NCBI GenBank assembly: GCA_009929975.1
Contig: RZZF01000068.1
Span: 1 to 8,350 of the forward strand
Length of the DNA stretch: 8,350 nucleotides
Origin: Clostridia bacterium
Lineage (GTDB): Bacteria > Bacillota > Clostridia > Saccharofermentanales > UBA5734
Direction of reading: 5' to 3'
Of the stretch, positions 1 to 6,168 are shown piece after piece. Within the stretch, counting starts at the first letter, position 1, and each line of letters starts with the position of its first letter. The notes beneath the pieces are model-generated. The model had not been told where the DNA came from and ran no database searches. It worked only from the letters and a program-made list of their open reading frames with translations. Position numbers and translations under genes: made by a program.

Positions 1-194
1 CCGGTCACCTCAAAGCCGCGTTCGGACAACAGGCCCAGCAGCTCACCTGAACCGCAGCCCAGATCCAGGGCCCGGGCGGGCGGATGGAGGAGCTCAAGGG
101 CCAGCAGGCGCTGGCCGAAGGTTCTGCCGTAGCTGCCGTACAGGTGCCGGCAGGCGCGGGCGAAGCCAGCCTGGTAGCTGGCGGGCTCAGGCAC
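1..194 (-). CDS. SAM-dependent methyltransferase, N-terminal fragment
   Basis: This gene reads leftward out of the window, and about 64 residues are visible. The translation begins MPEPASYQAGFARACRHLY and reaches the motif LDLGCGSGELLGLL at about residues 41-54. That motif is the glycine-rich SAM-binding motif I of class I methyltransferases. The Tyr- and Arg-rich start (a Y..GFAR.C..LY..YGR pattern) before motif I is common in small-molecule methyltransferases of the UbiE/Methyltransf_11 type. The substrate cannot be deduced. I chose the GTG at 194-192 because no in-frame ATG lies between it and motif I, and because it overlaps the stop of the upstream gene (189-187) by 8 bases, which suggests translational coupling. 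Local GC is about 70%, clearly higher than the arg and rib regions, so this gene may come from a different genome. Confidence 0.72.
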   Translation of the reverse strand, partial: MPEPASYQAGFARACRHLYGSYGRTFGQRLLALELLHPPARALDLGCGSGELLGLLSERGFEVT

Positions 195-378
195 GCCCGA
201 GGATCCCCAGGAAGCGGTCTCGGGTGCTCACGAACCTCAGGACCAGAACGCGCAGAAGGCGCAGGGCCACATCCGGGTTGGCCCGGACCAGATCTTCGAA
301 GGTGGGGTGGTCCACCCGCAGGGCCACCACGTCGCGGGTCACCTCGACGTTGGCGGACCGGGGGATACCCGCCAGCAG
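187..378 (-). CDS. Cyclic-nucleotide-binding (Crp-like) domain protein, C-terminal fragment
   Basis: About 63 residues are visible, starting at LLAGIPRSANVEVTRD and ending in LGILGRA before the TGA at 189-187. The LLAG.PRSA.VEV..D pattern is the phosphate-binding cassette end of Crp/cNMP-binding domains. It is followed by FEDLVRANPDVALRLLRVL, the usual long C-terminal helix. The protein stops about 20 residues later with no helix-turn-helix, so this looks like a stand-alone sensor domain rather than a Crp transcription factor. The reading frame continues upstream to position 1026, but that part is only the antisense of alanine racemase, so the real N-terminus is missing. It is coupled to the methyltransferase downstream. 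Codons are strongly GC-ending (CTG, GTG, GCC, CGC). The family call rests on motif recognition only. Confidence 0.65.
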   Translation of the reverse strand: MLAGIPRSANVEVTRDVVALRVDHPTFEDLVRANPDVALRLLRVLVLRFVSTRDRFLGILGRA

Positions 379-1011
379 TTCGAACAGTTCAGCGGCATCT
401 GCCAGGAACTGAACCGGATCGGGCTGCCCATACCGATCCGCCATGTCTGCAACAGCGCGGCGACGATGCGTTTTCCGGACATGCACCTTGAAATGGTACG
501 TCCCGGTCTGATTCTCTACGGTATGGTTCCGCCCGGTTGTCCGGAGGCGTGGCCGGATCTGCAGCCGGCCATGAGCCTCAAGTCGAATCTGGTTCTGGTC
601 AAGCAGGTTCCGGCGCAGACATCGATCAGTTATGGCCGCACTTATGAGACAAAACGGGACAGCCTGATCGGGACCATCCCGATTGGTTATGCGGACGGCT
701 ACAGCCGGCGTCTGCAGGGAAGGGGGCAGATTCTGGTGCAGGGGCAGCGGGTGCCTGTGATCGGGCGCATCTGCATGGACAGCTGCATGGTGGATCTGAC
801 TGATCTGGAGCAGCCACCGGCTGTTGGTGATGAAGTTGTCCTCTTCGGAGCCCAGGGCAATGAAGGTGCGGCGATCAGTATTGACGAGGCCGCGGGCTGG
901 ATGGAGACGATCAATTATGAAGCGGCCTGCCTGATCGGCCGGCGGGTGCCGCGTGCCTATCTCCGGAACGGGATGCTCGATCGGGTGCAGAGTTATCTGC
1001 TGAAGCCATGA
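364..1011 (+). CDS. alr: Alanine racemase, C-terminal part (5' end lost at a junction)
   Basis: PLP-dependent alanine racemase interconverts L- and D-alanine to supply D-Ala for peptidoglycan. Recognisable blocks in order are HVCNSAATMRFPD, MVRPGLILYG, SISYGRTYET (with the catalytic Tyr), TIPIGYADGYSRRL, VIGRICMDSCMVDL, GDEVVLFG, and TINYEAACLIGRRVPRAY near the C-terminus. About 213 residues match the family, and a full protein has about 370-390. The N-terminal half of the barrel, with the PLP lysine motif (V.KA.AYGHG), is absent. The frame stays open back to a GTG at 307, but residues before about 364 do not look like Alr; they are the antisense of the Crp-like gene. As the DNA stands the product would be inactive. 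Either the start of the gene is elsewhere in the genome (misassembly) or the gene is broken. A promoter and FMN riboswitch follow directly, so ribU is an independent unit. Confidence 0.9.
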   Translation, partial: DTRQQFEQFSGICQELNRIGLPIPIRHVCNSAATMRFPDMHLEMVRPGLILYGMVPPGCPEAWPDLQPAMSLKSNLVLVKQVPAQTSISYGRTYETKRDSLIGTIPIGYADGYSRRLQGRGQILVQGQRVPVIGRICMDSCMVDLTDLEQPPAVGDEVVLFGAQGNEGAAISIDEAAGWMETINYEAACLIGRRVPRAYLRNGMLDRVQSYLLKP

Positions 1012-1020
1012 CGCCGATGA

Positions 1021-1048
1021 TTGCAAAATGACAGAAATGTGGTACGAT
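1021..1048 (+). promoter_or_regulatory. Sigma-70-type promoter for the FMN riboswitch/ribU unit
   Basis: TTGCAA at 1021-1026 and TACGAT at 1043-1048 are separated by 16 bases. A TGG extended -10 lies at 1040-1042. The predicted start at about 1055 is just ahead of the first riboswitch helix at 1065. Both hexamers match the consensus at 4 of 6 positions. The assignment is supported mainly by the position. Confidence 0.55.
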
Positions 1049-1064
1049 GGATAAAAATATAGAT

Positions 1065-1200
1065 TGTTTCCGGGGCAGGGTGAATTTCCCTACCGGCGGT
1101 AAATTCATTTGAATGAGCCCGCGACTTCCGGTTGGTTGACAACCGGAACTGACAAGGTGATATTCCTTGGCCGACAGTAAAGTCTGGATGGAAGGAAACA
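1065..1200 (+). promoter_or_regulatory. FMN riboswitch (RFN element)
   Basis: The conserved RFN blocks are all present. GGGGCAGGGTGAATTTCCC (1072-1090) is followed by TACCGGCGGTAAA, then GCCCGCGA (1117-1124), then GGTGATATTCC, and finally CCGACAGTAAAGTCTGGATG (1171-1190). The closing P1 helix is a perfect 7-bp pairing of TGTTTCC (1065-1071) with GGAAACA (1194-1200). The variable arm shows an 8-bp stem, TTCCGGTT (1126-1133) with AACCGGAA (1141-1148). RFN elements bind FMN and, in Bacillota, usually stop transcription when FMN is plentiful. The terminator immediately downstream and the ribU-type gene after it fit that role. Confidence 0.95.
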
Positions 1201-1221
1201 GCTGATCGGACCGATCACTGG

Positions 1222-1247
1222 ACGCCCCGCTTGAACGGGCGTTTTTT
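1222..1247 (+). terminator. Intrinsic terminator of the FMN riboswitch expression platform
   Basis: ACGCCC (1222-1227) pairs with GGGCGT (1237-1242) across a 9-base loop. The run of six T residues at 1242-1247 overlaps the last stem base. It lies 21 bases after the P1 helix and 53 bases before the ribU start, as expected for a transcriptional-attenuation riboswitch. CGGGGC at 1071-1076, at the edge of P1, is complementary to GCCCCG at 1224-1229, so it could form the competing antiterminator when FMN is absent. That last point is inference from base pairing only. Confidence 0.85.
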
Positions 1248-1300
1248 ATTGCGATGACAGCAGAACCCGAACCGGATCACCATCAGGGAGTGAGGACAAG

Positions 1301-1987
1301 ATGAACAATCAGCCAACCAGGGACAGGACGAACGAACACCCGGCTCAGGAGCCGGAGAAAAATCAGCCTCAGCTGCACCACCTTCCCCATACAGGCAGCG
1401 ACAGCCGCCGCTATATCCGCTGGATCGCCAAAACCGCCATCCTGACGGCAGTCGCGGTTGTCCTGATGTATTTGGAAATGGTTCTGCCGCTGATGCCGAC
1501 TTTTCTCAAATTCGATTTCAGTGAAATCGCCGTGCTGCTGGGTGCCTTCGCCATGGGACCTCTGACCGGTATCCTGATCGAACTAATCAAGAACCTGATG
1601 CACGTGCCGACAACCATTACCGGCGGCATCGGTGAACTGGCCAATTTCGTGATTGGATCGGCCTTTGTCGGCACCGCCGGCCTCGTCTATCGCTATCGCA
1701 AGACACGAAGCGGTGCGCTGCTGGGAATGGCAGCCGGTACGATCGCGATGACCGTTGTCGCCAGTTTCGCCAATTACTATGTGATGATCCCCTTTTATGT
1801 CAATGTGATCCCATTCCCGCTGGACGCGATCATTTCGGCGACCCGCGCAGTCGGCAATACGCTGGTGACGGATCTCAAGACATTGATTATCTTCGTCTTT
1901 ATCCCATTCAATCTATTCAAGGGCATCGTAATCTCTGTGATCGTCGCGCTGATCTACAAGCGGGTCAGCCCGCTGCTGCACCGTTGA
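1301..1987 (+). CDS. ribU: ECF transporter riboflavin-specific S component RibU
   Basis: RibU is the membrane substrate-binding subunit that captures riboflavin and works with the shared EcfA/EcfA'/EcfT energizing module, which is not in this window. The 228-residue product has about six hydrophobic segments from residue 41 onward. It carries the family blocks PLMPTFLKFDFSEIAVLLGAF at about 63-83, MGPLTGILIELIKNLMH at about 85-101, and an AxxxA motif (A46, A50) in the first helix, where S components contact EcfT. The start ATG follows GTGAGGAC with suitable spacing. An unusually long polar N-terminus of about 40 residues, rich in Gln, Asn, His and Pro, precedes the first helix. The FMN riboswitch directly upstream strongly supports riboflavin as the substrate over other vitamins, because other S components share this fold. 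Expression should fall when FMN is high. Confidence 0.92.
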   Translation: MNNQPTRDRTNEHPAQEPEKNQPQLHHLPHTGSDSRRYIRWIAKTAILTAVAVVLMYLEMVLPLMPTFLKFDFSEIAVLLGAFAMGPLTGILIELIKNLMHVPTTITGGIGELANFVIGSAFVGTAGLVYRYRKTRSGALLGMAAGTIAMTVVASFANYYVMIPFYVNVIPFPLDAIISATRAVGNTLVTDLKTLIIFVFIPFNLFKGIVISVIVALIYKRVSPLLHR

Positions 1988-2020
1988 CCTGCCGGCAGAT
2001 GCCGCCTTGGCGGCCTGGCA

Positions 2021-2029
2021 TGCTATAAT
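2021..2029 (+). promoter_or_regulatory. Extended -10 promoter for the zinc-ribbon membrane protein gene
   Basis: TGCTATAAT is a perfect TGn extended -10 with a consensus TATAAT at 2024-2029. No good -35 hexamer lies at the right distance. Transcription would start near 2036, about 24 bases before the preferred GTG start at 2060. Just upstream, GCCGCC TT GGCGGC (2001-2014) is a perfect inverted repeat. It could be the remains of a ribU terminator or an operator, but it has no T-run. Confidence 0.6.
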
Positions 2030-2059
2030 AGATCCAGTTGAACGTGTGAGGTGATCTGC

Positions 2060-2551
2060 GTGCATTGTGAACACTGTGGCCATACGACGGCCTACCCTGT
2101 CCGGTTCTGCCCGGAATGCGGCCGCCCGATCCAGCCGGATCCTGAGACATCCGCAGCCGTTCAGCCGATGGCATCCAACCATTCCGCGGCCTATACCCGC
2201 GCAGATTATGATCCGGGCCGTGACGGTCGTCCGCTCGCGCTGCCGGCTGCAGGAGGCCCGGGCCGCCCGGGTGCCGCCCGGGTGCCGGATACTGGCATGA
2301 TTGTCTTTTCCGTGCTCAATATGATTTTCATCGGGCTTGGTTTCAGTTTCGTTCTGGGCTGTATTGCCCTCATCCTGACCCTGACGGCCGGCAGCGAGCC
2401 GGACCCTGAGGTCGCGCGCGGCCGGATCAGCACCGCCCGTACCCTGAACATCATCGGACTTGTTTTCATCCTGATTCAGACGCTGCTGGTCTTCCTGGGC
2501 CTGTTCGCTTTTCTGATCTTGATTCGCCAGACCGCTTATGTCCCCGGTTGA
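2060..2551 (+). CDS. Zinc-ribbon, two-transmembrane-segment protein (possible CD225/dispanin-like)
   Basis: Membrane protein of unknown function, 163 residues. The N-terminus carries a zinc ribbon with C3, C6, C17 and C20 (HCEHCG...FCPECG). A Pro/Ala/Gly-rich linker follows at about 25-78. Two hydrophobic segments lie at about 80-110 and 129-155, separated by a charged loop (SEPDPEVARGRISTAR). A first helix ending in a small-residue region, then a loop with an A-R-x-x-S-x-A-R pattern and a second helix, resembles CD225/dispanin proteins; zinc ribbon plus CD225 is a known bacterial arrangement. I prefer the GTG at 2060, because GAGGTG at 2048-2053 is a well-placed ribosome binding site; a GTG at 2051 in the same frame would add three residues. 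Its 3' end overlaps the convergent GNAT gene by 16 bases. The fold is likely, but the family is uncertain. Confidence 0.75.
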   Translation: MHCEHCGHTTAYPVRFCPECGRPIQPDPETSAAVQPMASNHSAAYTRADYDPGRDGRPLALPAAGGPGRPGAARVPDTGMIVFSVLNMIFIGLGFSFVLGCIALILTLTAGSEPDPEVARGRISTARTLNIIGLVFILIQTLLVFLGLFAFLILIRQTAYVPG

Positions 2552-3045
2552 TCCATCGTATCAGCCAGATCTTTACGCAGCAGCCCGCGGGGATAGCCCC
2601 GGCTGTGGTCACTGCTGATTAGTTGAAAGCCACGGGCCTGATAGAAAGCGACCAATGCCTGATTATTCAGTGCGGTATGGAGGCTTACGTCTCTGAAGCC
2701 GGCCTGACGCAACCAGATTTCCGCCGCCTGATACAGCATCCGGCCGACTCCGGTCTGATGCATATGCGGCAGAACCGCGAACCGGGTCAGCCAGGCCGTC
2801 GCCCTGTCCTGTCGTACCAGGCGGACCGTACCGACCAGCTGGCCGTCTCTGACCGCGACCATGACCATGTCATTTTCCACATACCGCAGCATATCGTCGG
2901 CGGATTCCTGCAGTGATTCAAGTGATCCTGTGATCCCTGACTGCAGGGCATAAACACGCATTGCCTGCTGGATCAGCCGGTAGAGAGCGTCCGCGTCCGC
3001 GGCGACTGCCTTGCGGATTTCGATTGGTTCGGGTTCCGCTTTCAT
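2536..3045 (-). CDS. GNAT-family N-acetyltransferase, last gene of the arg operon
   Basis: Single-domain GNAT acetyltransferase of 169 residues, a normal length for the fold. Residues 8-16 (IEIRKAVAA) form strand 1 and 63-77 form strands 2-3. TRFAVLPHMHQTGVGRMLY (88-105) contains the acetyl-CoA pyrophosphate-binding motif A, Q-T-G-V-G-R at 97-102. FYQARGF at 134-140 is the usual motif B end. The start ATG overlaps the argF stop as ATGA (3045-3042), so it is translationally coupled to argF and belongs to the operon. The substrate is unknown. Because the cluster has no argA or argJ, a role as a stand-alone N-acetylglutamate synthase is conceivable. The motif B region, however, looks like a general small-molecule or amino-group acetyltransferase, and an unrelated passenger is equally possible. 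It overlaps the opposing zinc-ribbon gene by 16 bases at the 3' ends. Confidence 0.9.
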   Translation of the reverse strand: MKAEPEPIEIRKAVAADADALYRLIQQAMRVYALQSGITGSLESLQESADDMLRYVENDMVMVAVRDGQLVGTVRLVRQDRATAWLTRFAVLPHMHQTGVGRMLYQAAEIWLRQAGFRDVSLHTALNNQALVAFYQARGFQLISSDHSRGYPRGLLRKDLADTMDQPGT

Positions 3046-3965
3046 GCAGACCCCATCACGGTCGCCAATATGGCTTTCTGGGCATGCAGCCGGTTTTCCG
3101 CCTGGTCAAAAATCCTTGAAGCGGGCCCGTCAATGACACCGGCCGTGACTTCAAGTCCGCGATAAGCCGGCAGGCAATGCAGAAAAATCGCGTCTGGAGA
3201 GGCTATCTCCATCATGTCCTGATTGACCTGATACGGGGTAAAGATCGTTTTCCGCTGTTCCTTCTCAGCTTCCTGCCCCATGCTGATCCAGGTATCGGTA
3301 TAGATGACATCCGCCTGGCTGGCGGCCGCCGCCGCGTCCGTCCCGGTCGTGACACTGCCGCCCTGTGTCAGCGCGACTTCCGCCGCGGCCGTGATCAGCT
3401 GAGTGCTGCATGAATAGCCCGGTGGCGTCGCGATGCTGACATGCATGCCGGCCAGAGCTCCGGCCTGGGCCAGTGAATGCGCCATATTGTTGCCATCGCC
3501 GAGATAGGCCATTTTCAGTCCGTCAAGGCGGCCGAAGTTTTCACGGATGGTCTGGAGATCGGCCAGTGCCTGGCAGGGATGCATCAGATCGGTCAGTCCA
3601 TTGATGACTGGAATCGAACCGAAACGGGCCAGATCCAGCACATCCTGATGCGCGAATGTGCGGATCATGATGCCGTCAAGCATGCGGGACAGTACGGCGG
3701 CAGTGTCAGAGATCGTTTCACCGCGGCCGATCTGGATATCCTGCGTGCTGAGAAACAAAGCGTGTCCGCCGAGCTGATACATGCCGACCTCGAAGGAGAC
3801 CCGTGTCCGGGTCGATGATTTTGCGAAAATCATGCCCAGTGTCTTGCCGGCCAGAATCGGCACTGCTTTATGCTGTTTCAAATCTGACTTCAACATGTCA
3901 GCCAGATCCAGCAGGCTGATCAGTTCGCTGTGGCTGAGATCAGCCAGATCAATAAAATGCTTCAT
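3042..3965 (-). CDS. argF: Ornithine carbamoyltransferase
   Basis: Transfers the carbamoyl group from carbamoyl phosphate to ornithine, giving citrulline, in the cytoplasm as a trimer or multiple of trimers. The 307-residue length is typical. Carbamoyl-phosphate-binding STRTR is at 51-55, HPCQALAD at 129-136, and LGDGNNMAHS at about 155-164. DTWISMGQE at 224-232 is the ornithine-specific SMG loop; aspartate carbamoyltransferase lacks it. HCLPAYRG at 263-270 has the catalytic Cys. The C-terminal HAQKAIL block is at 294-300. The ATG at 3965 overlaps the argD stop as ATGA, and the argF stop overlaps the next gene's ATG in the same way, so argD, argF and the GNAT gene are translationally coupled. 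The biosynthetic role (argF rather than the catabolic arcB) follows from its place in the argCBD operon. Confidence 0.96.
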   Translation of the reverse strand: MKHFIDLADLSHSELISLLDLADMLKSDLKQHKAVPILAGKTLGMIFAKSSTRTRVSFEVGMYQLGGHALFLSTQDIQIGRGETISDTAAVLSRMLDGIMIRTFAHQDVLDLARFGSIPVINGLTDLMHPCQALADLQTIRENFGRLDGLKMAYLGDGNNMAHSLAQAGALAGMHVSIATPPGYSCSTQLITAAAEVALTQGGSVTTGTDAAAAASQADVIYTDTWISMGQEAEKEQRKTIFTPYQVNQDMMEIASPDAIFLHCLPAYRGLEVTAGVIDGPASRIFDQAENRLHAQKAILATVMGSA

Positions 3966-5212
3966 TTACTTTCCTCCTCGGTGGAGATTTCCTCGAGACT
4001 GGCCGCCAGCTGATCAACGAAGCGGTCAAGTTCTTCCCGGCTGATTGTCAGCGGCGGCAGCAGACGCAGGGTGCTGGTGCCGACGGCACCGGTCAGATAA
4101 CCATGGCTGATCAGATTCATGCGGAGTGCCGGCGCGATTTCAGCGCTGAACTCAATTCCGATCATCAGGCCTGCTCCGCGGATCTCCTGGATCAGTGGCT
4201 GTTTCTGCGCCAGCTGCTGCAGCCGGGTGGTGACAGCCTGTCCAAGCTGGCCGGCTCTTGCAACGAGCTGTTCGGCTTCATAGGCATCGAGGACGGCATT
4301 GGCAGCGGCACAGGCGAGGGGATTACCGCCGAAGGTGCTGCCGTGGTCTCCCGGAGTGAATCCGGCCGCACTGTCCGGCGAGGCGATGACCGCGCCGATC
4401 GGAACGCCACCGCCCAGTCCTTTGGCCAGGGTGACGATATCCGGGGTCAGCTGATACCGCTCACTGGCGAAAAAAGCCCCCGTCCGGCCCATGCCGGTCT
4501 GGATCTCGTCGATGATCAGCCGCGCGCCGGTCTCGCGGCAGACGGCCTCTGCCGCCTGTGCATAGGCAGCGGTCGCCGGATGGACGCCGCTTTCTCCCTG
4601 GATCAGCTCAAGGACAACCGCGCAAGTTGTCGTGTCTACGGCCGCCTGCAGCGCCGCGATATCGTTGAACGGGACATGGACAATGCCGGAGGGCAGGGGC
4701 GCGAACGGATCGCTGTAGCGTGGCTGGCCGGTCACGGCCGCTGTCGCGAGGGTCCGGCCGTGAAACGACTGGCGGGCACTGACAATCCGTGGCCGCGGCT
4801 GGCCCTGCTTATGGAAATAGGCCCTCGCCAGTTTGATGGCCGCTTCGTTGGCCTCCGCGCCGCTGTTGCCGAAAAAAACAAGTCCGCCCTGGCCGCTGAA
4901 CAGTGGTTTCGCGTAGTCTGACAGCCGTTCGGCGAGACGCAGCTGGGGCATCTGGTAGTAATAGTTGGAACAGTGAATCAGTTGAGCGGCCTGGTGACAG
5001 ATGGCTTCTGTCAGCCCGGGATGGCCATGCCCCAGCACATTGACGGCAATTCCGCCGATTAAATCAAGATAGGCATGCCCTTCGCTGTCATAGAGGCAGC
5101 AGCCTTCGCCCCGTTCAATACAAAGAGGCGTTCGCTGGCCAAACGCGTTGAGATAGACCTTGTGATCCCGTTCAATGATCTGGCTGATTGACATCGATTC
5201 ATTTGACTGCAT
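3962..5212 (-). CDS. argD: Acetylornithine aminotransferase
   Basis: Class III PLP-dependent aminotransferase of 416 residues. It converts N-acetylglutamate 5-semialdehyde plus glutamate to N2-acetylornithine and 2-oxoglutarate. Visible signatures are the cofactor-binding NSGAEANEAAIKLAR at 116-130, SFHGRT at 149-154, IIDEIQTGMGRTG at 233-245 with the ring-binding Asp, TLAKGLGGGVPIGA at 261-274 with the PLP lysine K264, and HGSTFGGNPLA in the last third. The ATG at 5212 is preceded at 5 bases by AGGAGG (5223-5218), which overlaps the argB stop codon. An internal ATG at residue 7 is a weaker choice because its upstream sequence has no such site. The 3' end shares ATGA with argF. Some family members also act on succinyl-diaminopimelate, but the arg operon points to the arginine role. 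Confidence 0.95.
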   Translation of the reverse strand: MQSNESMSISQIIERDHKVYLNAFGQRTPLCIERGEGCCLYDSEGHAYLDLIGGIAVNVLGHGHPGLTEAICHQAAQLIHCSNYYYQMPQLRLAERLSDYAKPLFSGQGGLVFFGNSGAEANEAAIKLARAYFHKQGQPRPRIVSARQSFHGRTLATAAVTGQPRYSDPFAPLPSGIVHVPFNDIAALQAAVDTTTCAVVLELIQGESGVHPATAAYAQAAEAVCRETGARLIIDEIQTGMGRTGAFFASERYQLTPDIVTLAKGLGGGVPIGAVIASPDSAAGFTPGDHGSTFGGNPLACAAANAVLDAYEAEQLVARAGQLGQAVTTRLQQLAQKQPLIQEIRGAGLMIGIEFSAEIAPALRMNLISHGYLTGAVGTSTLRLLPPLTISREELDRFVDQLAASLEEISTEEESK

Positions 5213-5221
5213 AAGTCCCTC

Positions 5222-6154
5222 CTATATTTTCTCCCCGTCATAATACGGTTTGCGTTCCCGTGTGATCATGGTACCGATTCCTTTATTGGTGAATATTTCC
5301 AACAGGAGACAATGGGGTATCCGGCCGTCAATGATATGTGCCCGACCGACTCCGCGTCTGACGGTATCAAGGCAGCCGAGAACTTTTGGAATCATCCCAC
5401 CGCTGATAGTGCCTTCGGCGATCAATTCATTGATTTCCTGTTCGTTGAGCGTTGAGATCACGGTTTCCTGACCGTGTTCATCGCTGATCCTGACCCCCTC
5501 AACATCGGTCAGGGTCATCAGCTTCTCCGCCTGCAGCGCGGCCGCGATTTCGCTGGCGACGGTATCCGCGTTGATATTGTAGCTTTCGCCGTTGCGGCCG
5601 ATGCCGATGGGAGCGACAACCGGAATATACTCATCGCCGGCCAGCATCTCGAGAACCTTGGTGTTGATCTTGACGATACGGCCGACATATCCGACATCAA
5701 GCGGCTTGCCCTCATGATCTGTATCGATTTTCTCACATTCGATCAGGCGGCCGTCAATTCCGCAGATGCCGATGGCCTTGGCGCCATTCTGGTTAAGCCG
5801 TGAGACGATCTCCTTATTGGTTTTTCCGACCAGCACCATCTGGGCGACTGTCATGGTTTCAGCCGTTGTCACCCGCAGTCCGCCGCGAAATTCTGAGGAG
5901 ATATTGAGCCGCTGCAGCATCTCACTGATATCCGGGCCGCCGCCATGTACCAGAACAGGATTGATGCCGATATACTTCAAAAGGGTGATATCCTGCATGA
6001 CATGGCTTTTTAACGACTCGCTGATCATCGCGTTGCCGCCATATTTGATGACGACCGTTTTCCCTGCCAGGCTCTGAATATAGGGCAGTGCTTCAATCAG
6101 GATTTCTGCCTTGCCGATAATCGCTTGCATATCTGTCAAATTCAGATTTTCCAT
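5222..6154 (-). CDS. argB: Acetylglutamate kinase
   Basis: Phosphorylates N-acetylglutamate with ATP, the usual control point of arginine synthesis. This is an amino-acid-kinase fold protein of 310 residues. [10 protein letters not shown] at 34-43 contains the phosphate-binding lysine. [11 protein letters not shown] at 67-77 and [15 protein letters not shown] bind acetylglutamate and nucleotide. GGMIPKV and then [20 protein letters not shown] lie near the C-terminus. An N-terminal stretch of about 30 residues before the first strand ([20 protein letters not shown]) matches the N-helix that builds hexamers in arginine-inhibited enzymes and is absent from the short, insensitive E. coli type. 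The C-terminal block is also of the arginine-site type. Feedback inhibition by arginine is therefore inferred. AAGGAG lies 7 bases before the ATG. The gap to argC is 14 bases, and to argD 9 bases. Confidence 0.96.
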   Translation of the reverse strand: MENLNLTDMQAIIGKAEILIEALPYIQSLAGKTVVIKYGGNAMISESLKSHVMQDITLLKYIGINPVLVHGGGPDISEMLQRLNISSEFRGGLRVTTAETMTVAQMVLVGKTNKEIVSRLNQNGAKAIGICGIDGRLIECEKIDTDHEGKPLDVGYVGRIVKINTKVLEMLAGDEYIPVVAPIGIGRNGESYNINADTVASEIAAALQAEKLMTLTDVEGVRISDEHGQETVISTLNEQEINELIAEGTISGGMIPKVLGCLDTVRRGVGRAHIIDGRIPHCLLLEIFTNKGIGTMITRERKPYYDGEKI

Positions 6155-6168
6155 GGATACACTCCTTA

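Noticed and set aside
187..1026. A 279-residue minus-strand open frame as one gene
   Set aside because: Only the last ~63 residues look like a protein family (Crp-like). The first ~215 are the antisense of clearly conserved alanine racemase.
2001..2014. GCCGCC TT GGCGGC as the ribU terminator
   Set aside because: The loop would be only two bases and no T-run follows; it sits directly before a promoter. It is mentioned as an inverted repeat but not called.
2581..2605. A hairpin (CAGCC..GGGG atag CCCC GGCTG) as terminator of the zinc-ribbon gene
   Set aside because: It lies inside the GNAT coding region and has no following T-run on either strand within range. High-GC coding sequence readily gives such stems.
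4103..4921. A 272-residue plus-strand open frame inside argD
   Set aside because: It is a shadow of argD on the other strand, low in recognisable motifs, and argD carries all the catalytic blocks.
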